NCBI RefSeq assembly: GCF_018294505.1
Contig: NC_057795.1
Span: 520,505,512-520,569,511, forward strand
Origin: Triticum aestivum
Lineage: Eukaryota > Streptophyta > Magnoliopsida > Poales > Poaceae
Length of the DNA stretch: 64,000 nt
Direction of reading: 5' to 3'
The translations under genes were made by a program, and so were the position numbers. Below are positions 32,414 to 42,289 of this stretch, piece after piece. Position 1 is the first letter of the stretch. Every line of letters starts with the position of its first letter. The notes under the pieces are model-generated. The model was not told the DNA's origin and did no database searches. It saw only the letters and a list, made by a program, of their open reading frames with translations.

Positions 32414-33512
32414 TTAGGCGTAGAATCTTCGGAGTCTGGCCGCTTTCCATGGGTTCGGCTCGAGTCTGTTATCCGATGCATTACGTAAGTGGTACGCTCC
32501 TCCGGTGAGAACTTTGTCAATGACGAAGGGAACCTTCCCACTTGGGTTTGAGTTTATCCTTCTCCTTCTCCGGTAGGCGTAGAACGAGCTCGCCAATATT
32601 GTAAGTTTTGGCCCGCACTTCTCTACTTTGATATCATCGAGCCTGCTGCTGATAGAATGCGGAACGGGCTTTTGCGACATCGCGCTCCTCCTCCAGGTCA
32701 TCCAAGTTATCCTGCCGATCTAACTCGGGTTCCTTCTCTTCGTACATGCGTACGCGTGGTGAATCATGTATTATGTCGCAGGGTAGTACTGCTTCCGCAC
32801 CGTACACCATAAAAAATGGTGTGTATCCGGTGGTGCGATTTGGTGTGGTCCGCAGCCCCCAGAGTACGGAGTCGAGCTCCTCCACCCAGTGCGTATCCGA
32901 TTCTGTTAAAGATCGCACTAGTCTGGGTTTTATGCCGCTCATGATGAGACCATTTGCTTGTTCGACCCGGCCGTTTATTTGGGGGTGGTAGACGGAAGCG
33001 TAGTCGAGCTTAATGCCCATTTTGGCGCACCAAGTTTTCACCTCATCGGCTGTGAAATTTGAGCCATTGTCAGTGATGATGCTGTGGGGGACACCGTATC
33101 GGTGTACGACCCCGGATATAAAGTCTATTACTAGTCCGGATTCGGCCGTTTTAACTGGTTTGGCTTCTATCCATTTGGTGAACTTGTCCACCATGACCAA
33201 TAAGTATTTTTTATTGTGGCTCCCCCCTTTAAGTGGTCCAACCATATCCAGCCCCGAGACCGCGAAGGGCCAAGTTATGGGGATTGTTTGGAGAGCGGTA
33301 GGGGGAATATGACTCTAATTGGCGAAGATCCGGCAACCAATGCAATGTTGGACAAGGTCTTGTGCGTCTGCTCGGGTCGTCGGCCAATAGAAGCCTGTAC
33401 GGAAGGCTTTGCTGACTAGTGCTCGGGCCGCGGTGTGGTGTCCGCCCAGTCCAGCATGGATTTCGGCCAAGAGTTGCCACCCTTCCTCTTCGGAGATGCA
33501 CCTTTGGAGCAC
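32414..33512 (-). pseudogene. Fat-2 integrase
   Basis: The zinc-binding domain shows the H-H-C-C pattern (HAGLGGHH ... LVQHCIGCR, 33512-33320). The core contains DMVGPLKGG, IITDNGSNF and the E of VEQANG, so all three catalytic positions survive. The C-terminal part (GLRTTPNRTTGYTPFFMVYG and a basic tail near 32420) is mostly readable. Frame changes occur near 33250-33320 and near 32640. It belongs to the minus-strand polyprotein of Fat-2. Confidence 0.88.
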
Positions 33513-34219
33513 TCCAGTCGCACTTTTCTTGTAGAGTTCCCCTTCGTAGACTTTGTAAGCTTTAGAACGTCGGACTATGCAGCGTGCTTCCTGTTGGTCT
33601 TCGGGGAGCTCTTACCTATTTAGGTAGGCCAAGAAAGGCTCGGTCCACGGGGCAATTACGGCCATGATTTCGTGGGCCGAAGATGTTATTTCGGTGGCAG
33701 AGCGTTCGATTGTGTCTGATGGTTCGGAATCCGGGGGGTGTGCTCGGATCCATGTTGGTATTGTCGTACTTCCACCGCTTGATTTTTTTCTCGAGCCACA
33801 TGGTGGAATTCGAGCCCCTCGAACCGAGCTGACATTTTAAGGACATCATTATGGTAGGCCGCCATTTTCGGATCCTTGGCATCACAGTCTCCGTTTAGTT
33901 GTGATATTGCGAGGTTCGAATCCCCGCACACCTCTAGGCATTGGATGCCCATAGAGACTGCCATCGAAAGACCGTGCAACAGTGCCTCATATTCGGCTGC
34001 GTTGTTGGAGTATGTATATAATATTTGAAGGACGTACTGGAACGTGTCTCCGGTGGGAGACGTCAGGACTACCCCTGCTCCCAGTCCGGCCAGCATTTTG
34101 GAGACGTCGAAGTGCATGATCCCGCTGGAGTACGCGCCGTACTCGTTAGGGAGTTCGGCTTCTGTCCATTCGGCGACAAAGTCGGCCAGTACTTGCGACT
34201 TAATGGCTCATTGTGGTGT
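33513..34219 (-). pseudogene. Fat-2 RNase H region
   Basis: The plant-type RNase H is visible as MHFDVSKMLAGLGAGVVL (the usual DGS reads DVS, so the glycine is lost) and NNAAEYEALLHGL, followed by CGDSNLAISQLNG. After VAREKNQA a short deletion changes the frame, and the link to the integrase is degraded. Confidence 0.82.
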
Positions 34220-35280
34220 CTATAGTATGTCGAACGGAAGGAGCTCGATAGCCCATTTAGCAATCCAGCCCGTGGCGTCGCGGTTATTAATTATGTCATT
34301 GAGTGGTACTTCGGAGGCGACGGTAATCGAACACTCTTGAAAGTAGTGTCTTAGCTTCCGGGATGCCCTGAAGACCGCATATGCTATTTTTTGATGGTGT
34401 GGGTATCGGGATTTGCATGGGGTGAGGACCGTGGATACGTAATAAACCGGCTTTTGAAGCAGGAATTTGTATCCGTCCACCTCTCGTTCGACGATGAGCA
34501 CTGCGCTTACCACTTGATGTGTTGCTGCTATGTATAATAGCATCGGTTCACCGATGTTTGGCGTTGTTAGGACTGGATTACTGGCCAATAAGGTCTTTAT
34601 CTCATCGAGTCCGGCCGCGGCTGCATTCGTCCATACGAAGTGTTCGGTGCGCCGAAGGAGGCGGTAAAGAGGCAATGCCTTTTCTCCTAGCCTAGATATA
34701 AAGCGGCTCAAAGCAGCCACGCATCCAGCTAGCTTCTGGATGTGCTTGAGGTCTGTTGGTATAACCAAATGCGACAGAGCTCGGATTGTCGCCGGATTCG
34801 CTTCGATTCCTCTATTGTAAACAATGAAGCCCAGCAACTTCCCCGAGGGGACACCGAAAACGCATTTTTCCGGATTCAACTTGATGTCGTATGTCCGGAG
34901 GTTATCGAATGTAAGCCTCAAGTCATCTATTAGGGTTTCGACGTGTCTCGTTTTTATGACCACGTCGTCCACATATGCCTCCACTGTTTTGCCGATTTTT
35001 TTCCAGGCATGTTTGAACCATGCGTTGATAGGTTGCGCCCGCATTCTTAAGCTCGAAAGGCATAGTGTTGAGGCAAAAAGGGTCGTATGGCGTTATGAAA
35101 GTTGTTACACCTTGGTCAGACTCTGCCATCTTTATTTGATGGTATCCAGAGTATGCGTCGAGAAAACACAGCGAGTCGTGTCCAGCTGTGGCATCGATAA
35201 TCTGGTCGATGCGAGGGAGGGGAAAGGGATCCTTGGGACAAGCCTTGTTGAGGTCTTTGAAGTTGACGCATAGGCGCCAG
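34220..35280 (-). pseudogene. Fat-2 reverse transcriptase, catalytic part
   Basis: The motifs FELKNAGATYQRM and AYVDDVVIKT (the YxDD catalytic box, near 34970) are present. KCVFGVPSGKLLGFIV and the connection region to KLRHYFQECSITVASEVPL follow. A frameshift near 35045-35075 separates the two halves, and another near 35290 separates them from the RT N terminus. Confidence 0.9.
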
Positions 35281-36516
35281 GATTTGTCCTTTTTTTGGTA
35301 CCATCACCAAATTTGCCAGCCAATCCGGATGTTTAATATCTCTAATGAATCCGGCCTCAAGTAGCTTGGCTAGCTCTTCCCCCATGGCTTGCCGTTTGGG
35401 TTCTGAAAACCGCCTTAGAGTCTGTCTGACCGGTTTGTATCCCTTTAGTATATTGAGGTTGTGTTCGTCCAACAGGCGTGGGATGCCCCGCATGTCCGAA
35501 GGGTGCCAGGCGAAAATGTCCCAATTCTTGCGTAAGAAATCTCGCAGTGTGGCATCCATCGCGGGGTTCGACTGTGTCCCGATGGATGTTGTCTTCGTGG
35601 GGTCCGTTGGATGGACTTGGAATTTGACTATCTCGTCTGTAGGTTTGAATGAGGTGGACTTGGGTCGCTTGTCGAGTATCACGTCGTCTCTATCGACGGT
35701 GGCCCGTAATGTTGTTAACTCTTCGGCTACTAGGGCTTCAGAAAATGCTCCCAGGGCTAGTGATGCGGTTTTGTTTTCGGCGCGAAGTGTGACGTCCGGA
35801 TCACTGGCTAGAGTGATAATTCCATTGGGTCCGGGCATTTTAAGCTTGATGTACCCGTAATGGGGTATAGCTTGAAAGCTTGCGAACGTGTCCCGCCCTA
35901 GAAGGGTGTGGTATCCGCTGCTAATGGGAGCCACTTGGAATGTGATTTCTTCGGACCTATAATTCTCTGGGGTGCCGAATACCACATCGAGTGTGATTTT
36001 CCCAGCACACCGCGCTTCCCGAGTAGGGATGATTCCCTTAAAGGTGGTGCCGCTTTGCTCAATGCGGCCTTTATCAATTTCCATCTTGTTGAGTGTTCCC
36101 TCATAGATCAAGTTTAATCCGCTTCAGCCATCCATGAGTACTTTAGTGAGCCAAAAGCCATCCACGATTGGGCTAAGGACCAGGGCAGCCGGTGCCCGGA
36201 CAGTTTGGAATCGAGGTTCATCACTGGCATTGAAAGTTATAGCAGTGTCCTTCCAGGGGTTTATCTTTGCCACATGGCAAATTTCCACGGAGCTTCGATG
36301 AGCTCGCTTGCGCCTGTTGTTTGAGGCGAAAGTCTTGAAGACAGTTAGTACCACATTGTGTTCGTTGGCGGGTTGTTGCTCTACCTTATGGTCTGCAAGA
36401 AGATCCTTGCCGCTTTTCGCAACCTGCCAGAGTATCCAACATGCTCTAAGGCTATGAGTTGGTGTTGTGTCCGGGGTGTTGTGGAGTTTACATGGTCCAT
36501 TGAGACATTCTTCCAA
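35281..36516 (-). pseudogene. Fat-2 protease and RT N-terminal part
   Basis: The protease active site reads VLMDG-stop-SGLNL: the second glycine codon of DGGSG is TGA at 36124-36126, a single-base nonsense change right in the active site. Downstream are IYEGTLNKMEID, the flap region, and GYHTLLGRDTFASFQAIPHYGYIKLKMPG. The RT entry segment has FIRDIKHPDWLANLVMVPKKG before the frame breaks at about 35290. Upstream, 36130-36516 holds the gag-protease linker (FNASDEPRFQTVRAPAAL). Confidence 0.85.
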
Positions 36517-37446
36517 TATGGTTCCCCGCCCTGGAGTGTGCTTTGATTTCTTGGGGGCAGGACCGGCCGGCTTATGGGAGTTCGCCCGTTTAGTTTAGAC
36601 GAAGGTCTCGGAGAGAGTCGTACTATCCCAAAATTCTGTTTGGGTTTTCCAGGCGCTTTCCATCGCACAGTATTTCTGTACAATGATTGCCAAAGCCGCG
36701 AAGCATACTATGTCACGGCGGCTTATAGCATTAGGGAGTCCCTTGTCTGCACAGTTCATGCAGAAGAGTAAGACTACGCTCTCCTCGCGGCAGTCCTTGA
36801 CCTTGTCAAGTGCAAGGAGGAATCTGGCCCAGTAGCAATGTACAGTTTCCTGGGGCTTTTGCCGGATGCGGGAGAGGTGGTTTAAGCCCTGATAGGTGTT
36901 GTTAGCCAAATCCGGATTCCAATTCAATCTAACACCCAGGGGCGTGGGGAGCTCCGAGCCTGACAGCTCGGGATCCGGGGTGTCGCCAAATTTCTTTGGC
37001 TCAATGCCCAATTCTAAGTCCGGGACCCGGGTCATGTCCTGCTCTGAGCAGGTCTTTGGCTCAAGGAGTTCGGCGATCCGGACATAATTCATCCTCAAAG
37101 TCGAGGGATGGTCCATGTGAGGTTCCTCCACTACCGCTATCTCATGGGTGGCTGGCGGGGATCTAATGTCCCTTTGGTCGGGTTTAAGCCCGATCCGGTC
37201 ATAGTTTGTAGTGGCTCCCAGAGCCGTGATGCGATCCAAGAGCTCATTGAGGGAGGAGAGCTCCATTGGATCTATCTGTTCGGCGAGTTCCGAACTGACG
37301 TGAAGGTTATGGTTGATGACCCGAGAGGCCATCATCGACGCTACCGCCGATGGGGCGGCCATGATAAAGCTGCCAAGTCGGAGAGTTTGGCCTACATCTA
37401 GAGCTCCCTTCGAGGTAATGTCGTCCCTGATGACGAGTCGAACCAT
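36517..37446 (-). pseudogene. Fat-2 gag
   Basis: The ATG at 37446 lies just downstream of the primer site. The open frame runs about 284 codons to 36595 and contains NNTYQGLNHLSRIRQKPQE and YWARFLLALDKVKDC, the conserved gag helical region. It shifts frame near 36600-36680 before the linker. The first residues share only FIESSSVSS with Fat-1, upstream of the start; beyond that the two gag N termini differ. Confidence 0.8.
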
Positions 37447-37474
37447 CAAGCCTTGCGGCGACGACACAGAGGAA

Positions 37475-37493
37475 CTCTCAATGAAAGCACCAA
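37475..37493 (-). promoter_or_regulatory. Primer binding site of Fat-2
   Basis: The sequence is identical to the Fat-1 site at 1609-1627, directly adjacent to the LTR end. Confidence 0.65.
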
Positions 37494-37976
37494 TGTCGGT
37501 GTAAAAACCGGCGGATCTCGGGTAGGGGGTCATGATCTGTGCATCAAGGCTGATGGTAACAGGAAGCAAGGGACATAGATGTTTACCCAGGTTTGGGCCC
37601 TCTCGATGGAGGTAAAACCCTACTTCCTGCTTGATTAATATTGATGATATGGGTAGTACAAGAGTAGATCTACCACGAGATCGTAGAGGCTAAACCCTAA
37701 GAGCTAGCCAATGATGGTATGATTGTAATTGTGATCGGCCTTCTAAGGACCAACCTCTCCGGTTTATATAGACACCGAAGAGGGCTAGGGTTTACATGGA
37801 GTCGGTTACAAGGAAGGAAACATAATATCCGGATCGCCAAGCTTGCCTTCCACGCCAAGGAGAGTCCCATCCGGCCATGAGCCGAAGTCTTGAGTCTTGT
37901 ATCTTCACACTTCAATAGTCCGGACGTTGTACACAGTCCGGCTTGTCCGGATACCCCCTAATCCAGGACTGCCTCA
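37494..37976 (-). repeat. 5' LTR of Fat-2 (483 bp)
   Basis: It pairs with 18573-19054. A minus-strand TATATAAA box is at 37763-37770. It is followed on the right by TSD ACGAG (37977-37981), after which the Host-H integrase frame resumes. Confidence 0.95.
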
Positions 37977-37981
37977 ACGAG

Positions 37982-38473
37982 TTGTCGGCCGTTCTCTGGA
38001 GTCTCCGCACCACGCCGAATCGGTCGTACGGGTTCACCCCATTCTTCCTCGTCTACCGAGCTGAAGCCGTCATCCCGACCGACGTCGAGTTTGACTCGCC
38101 GCGCGTCGTGATGTACACCAAAGCCGAAGCCAGAGAAGCCCGTGAAGATGGTGTCGACCAGCTCGAAGAAGCACGCCTCTTGGCGCTTAGTTGTTCGGCG
38201 ATCTACCAGCAAGGCTTGAGGCACTACCACAGCAAGAAGATCAAGCCCCTCATGTTCCTTGAGGGCGACCTCATCCTCTGACTCGTCCCGGAGCAAGCAG
38301 GCCAGCACAAGCTGTCCCCTCCATGGGAGGGCCCATTCATCATGAGCAGGGCCTTGCGCGACCACAACACCTACTACCTCATCGATGCACGCAAGTCAAG
38401 GAAGCGCAAGAAGGACACTGTCGACGAAGAAACGACCCGGCCGTGGAACGTGGAACACCTCCGCCCGTTTTAG
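37982..38473 (+). pseudogene. Host-H integrase C-terminal part
   Basis: This continues the codon phase of 18572: LSAVLWSLRTTPNRSYGFTPFF, then AEAVIPTDVEFDSPRV, the end of the core. The C-terminal basic domain follows (GDLIL, WEGPFIMSRAL, HLRPF) and ends at TAG 38471-38473. One internal TGA at 38279-38281 sits where arginine is expected, fitting a CGA to TGA change. Confidence 0.88.
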
Positions 38474-39183
38474 AGTTAGCCGCACGAGTGTATGTGTCGT
38501 CGCCTTTTGTAAACGCATGAAACTATGGGGTCCCCGAACGAGACTCGGGGGCTGCCTTTTGTCGACCAATTTATTGTGTCCCTATTTTCCTGCATCACTA
38601 TGCCACTAAACCCGGCCACCGGTCCGACTCGCTCGACCCGGGGGCTCAGGGGCTGGCTGGCTCGGTCGCCACCCCGCCGCCTTACTTGGTGATTCCTGAT
38701 ATAGTTAGGATGCCGCAGTCCCCCACTTTGCCCTAAAGCCACAGATCCAGCTTTGGCTGTCGGCTGGCAATCACAACAGGCCAAAGCTCCTTTACGCTTC
38801 ATACACTAAGTCAAAGGCTGCCGGGTCGATCAACCCGGCCCGCCACTCATCAAATAAACAGCCGCATGACCGGCTTCTCGCCAACCGGCTTCCCCGGATT
38901 GCCGCCAGCCGGCCCTGTGGGTGTTTTGCTCACACTCAACGTTGAGAAGGGCCCAAGTCCTGCGCGCTCCACTCGAAGAATCGAACTCCTTGTCATGGAC
39001 CGGAGCCTCGGTCGTCAGACTCACGGGGGGGAGTTTTCAGAAAGGAAAAGCGCATGAAATCGGTCCAAAAACGGAAGGCAAGAGCGAAAACACTCACGAC
39101 ATTTGCACACAATTATTTAAGAAAAGGCCCACGGCCCGAGTTCATTACACCCTAAAAACCCCCAATGGGTGGGTGGGCCTGCT
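38474..39183. other. Host-H spacer between pol and aORF
   Basis: No gene is seen. Two copies of a CGGGGGCT motif (38546 and 38639) resemble the polypurine tracts of related elements. The aORF 3' end is expected near 39184-39230. Confidence 0.55.
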
Positions 39184-39230
39184 ACTTAACAAATTTTACA
39201 TAGAATGTGTCAGGCATCTCCAACGCCGTG

Positions 39231-42200
39231 TCACGACGTCGACGGCTCTCCCCTGGCAGCCTCCGGGTCCAGCGAGGTGCCGATGTTCTCCTCGACACCT
39301 CCATGACGGTAGACGCCTGTCTCCTCCGAGCTCCCCTCTGGATCATGGAGAAGCAAGCCGAAGTCGTCCCCGTCCACGACCCTGCCGTCTTCCGTCCGCT
39401 CCGGGTGGAACTCGTCGTGGAAGGCGAACTCAGCAATGTAGCTAGCTCGGGAGGCAATCCGGCCGGCTTGCTCCTGCAAGAGCTGCTCCGAGCCAGCCCG
39501 TTGGCCCATCAACGCGTCCAGCTGCAGGTCCGGATGCCAAGATAGCGCGAACCGGAGCGCCATCTCAGCACCGGCACGAGCGGTGGAGATGCGCCGCTCG
39601 CCAAGCCGGTCCGGTCCCATCTCCAACCAACACGCCAGGCACGAGAAGCTGCTCAGCTGGACGGAGTCTGGCCAAAGGGCCGCCGTCATCGCGGTGCCGG
39701 CCTGGGACAGCCGCAACATCTGCGTTCCCAGGACCCGCAAGCAGGCCTCAGCGGCGGTGATGATCTCCGGGAAGGTCCAGGCCACCCCCGGATCTGTCCT
39801 GGACCCAACGACTCCGGTCGGGTCGCGCTGATAGCGGACGGCTTCCTTCGCCATCCGCTGCGTCTCCGGGAAGGCCCCTGCCACAAAATAAGAAGCATAT
39901 CAGAAGAAGAACAACAAGGAAGAAAGGCCGGATCCCGACCCGGCAAAATACAAGAAAAAGCACTTACTGGAGAAGGACTCTTCCAGGTGCTCGCTTCGAG
40001 CAACGTACCACGCCGCTCCTGTTCAATGGCGCGGTCGCGCTCCAGGAGCGCCTTCACCAGGTTGGCCGCCTTGGCAAGGGCCACCTTCATCTCAGCGTCC
40101 TTGTCATCGGCCGCCTTCTCGGCTGCCTCAGGCGACGGGCCTCGTCCTGACGGGGCCCCTCAGCCGTGGTGACCTGCCCCCGCAGGCGATCCACCTCGGC
40201 CTGGAGCCGGCCCTTGTCGTCGGCCAACTGCCCGCGCTGCTGGTCCGCCTCCACCAAGGCCCGCTCTGCCTCCACCTTGGCGGCTTCCGCCTTAAGGACC
40301 TCCACCTCGACCTCGAGGCGGCTCTTGTGACCAGCCGACTGCTCATGCAGCCGGTTGGCCTCGTCAAGAGACTGCCGGGCCGCAGCCGCCTCCGCCCTCG
40401 CCTGCACCGCCTCGATGCCAAGACGGCCGGTGTCGGCAACAAGGAGGTCATAGTGATGACCGGCCCGGAGCAGACGAGTCCGCCAGGACAGCACCTCGAC
40501 TGCAAAAAAAGAAGGGTTTGGCAAATATGAAAAGAAGACTTAAGATTTGGCCCAACTATTACAAAGTTGGCCCGAATCTCGGGGGCTACACCCAATGGGT
40601 GCACTAGCGCGCCCCCACTAGAAAAGAGCGAAAGGATACCTGCGGCGACGCGAAGCTCCTCCTCCTTAGCGGCGAGCTGCTCCTTGAGCTCCCAGTGCTT
40701 GCCCAGGAGACGGTTGAAGGCGGCGACCCGAAAGGCGTCGAGATGCTGAAGAAAGCAGAAAGCAGAACAAGTCCAACGCTCTAAAGATTCAACCCAACTA
40801 CTATGTAGTTGGCCCGAACCTCGGGGGCTACACCCAATGGGTGCACTGGCGCACCCCCCACAAAGAAGAAATCGCAAGAAAGGAAAGGCTTACCAGAATG
40901 GCGCGCTCCAGGTCACGCGTCCGCTCCACCTCAGCCTGGGCGAAGGTCTCAAGCCGGTCCATCCGGCCACGCAGGCGGCGGCCGACGGCGTCCAGCGCTG
41001 CCTCCTCCTTGGTCTGAGGCCCGAAGACCACGGCGCCCCCGCTCTGTGCCGGCTGCGGCGCGGCGGCCCGGCGCCCTCCCTGCCGGGGCACCAAGGCGTG
41101 CTCCCCGCTGGCCGCTCCCGACGCGGCCAGCACCTCCTCTGACGCCCCTACCGGCGCCGTCGACGACCTGGACGCCGGGGCTCCCTGCGTCGCCGCCTCC
41201 GGTCAAGACGCCGGGATGGCCTGCTGCGCCACCACAGGCCCAGCTGCTGGGGTAGCCTCCGGCACCGCCGTCCGCGGTGCCTCCTCCAAAACCGGCGGTG
41301 CCTCCGGCACCGCCACTCGCAGCGCCTGTTCCAAGACGGCGCGGCCTCCACCACCATCAGCCCCCGCTCGCTCGACCATGACAGCCAGCGGCGGGGTATC
41401 ATCCCCCACCTCCACGACCTCCCGGTCGAGGATCACCACGTCAGCCCGGCCTCCAGACCGCGCTCCCTCGCCGACGACGACTCAAAGACCGTCGCAGCCA
41501 CCACCGGTGCCCTCCGGCATCTCGCGCCAGGCCGCCTCCGCGACGGCTCGCGCCCATGCCACCACCGCGTCGGTCCATGCACGGACCAACACAGCCTCCA
41601 GTTCCGCCTCGGCCCTATTCCTGTCCAGCCAGGCCAAGGCTTCGGCGTCGTTCGGGTCTAGGCCGAGGTCCGAGTCGGGCCGTCCCTCCACCTCGGCCTG
41701 GTCGGCGAGGTCGGACCGGCTCCTGCGGAACGCGGCCCCTTCAGCGGCCGCGGCATCCGTCGCTGCCCTCGCCAGCGCGATTGGCGACCTGAAGAATAAG
41801 ACATAATGAGCAAAAAAGAAATGACACCAGCTCAATGATCCGGATGCTAACGGGGGATGAAGCTTACCCTGACAAGACCGGGACCCTGGTTGGCCTCCCA
41901 TGCCTACCACCGCGCTTCCTCTTGGCCGGCCTCCCAACCCCGGCCGGGTCCGCCGTGCGCTTTGGGGCCCGGGGACGTGGCGCAACGCTGTCTTTCCTGT
42001 GTGGGCGGCTCGGCTCCGCCCCATGCGAGGACCTGGCTCCGCCCGCATCGCCGCCTCCCCCGTACAACATCACTGCACCAACAACTGGCATCAGCAGCGC
42101 CCGTTCCGTGCCACGGTCAGCGATTCAAGACACATGAAGAAAAAATACAAGACTTACCCGCGCGACGCCCAGCGCCGGTGTCAGACTCGGCCTCCTCCTA

Positions 42201-42289
42201 CCCGCAGAGGGTCGCGGGCTCCTCTGGTGCCACCGGCGCCCCTTGCAATGGAGCCCGGGCGTAAAGATGCTGGATCACATTCAAAGCAC
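39231..42289 (-). pseudogene. Host-H antisense aORF, downstream exons
   Basis: Read right to left, exons are separated by GT...AG introns, for example donor at about 41867 with acceptor near 41793, and a donor after RDLERAIL at about 40893. The segments are an alanine-rich region (41482-41790) and an acidic, proline-rich region with TGA and stop interruptions near 41480 and 41203. Next come a short helical exon (40640-40745), a coiled coil (40110-40500, RLEVEVEVLKAEAAKVEAERA) and a C-terminal exon of about 215 residues (39231-39884). It is antisense to pol. Function is unknown; the 5' part lies beyond Solo-1. Confidence 0.7.
40549..40860 (-). repeat. Repeated intron segment in Host-H aORF
   Basis: About 75 bp occur twice, at 40549-40620 and 40793-40860, in two neighbouring introns. 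Shared words are GTTGGCCCGAA, CTCGGGGGCTACACCC and AATGGGTGCACT. The CGGGGGCTAC core equals the polypurine-tract motif next to the Gyp LTRs. Confidence 0.8.

Larger units (their letters stand above)
18573..37976 (-). mobile_element. Fat-2: full-length but dead Gypsy-type element carrying Gyp-1
   Basis: Two 482-483-bp LTRs with TSD ACGAG (18568-18572 and 37977-37981) bound the element, inside an integrase codon run of Host-H. Gag and pol lie on the minus strand from 37446 down to 32414. A long spacer follows, then an aORF on the plus strand near the left LTR. Removing Gyp-1 leaves about 10.0 kb. Left and right LTRs differ by about 22 substitutions and one 1-bp indel by eye. Fat-1, Fat-2 and Fat-3 are one family, probably the Fatima group. 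Confidence 0.95.
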
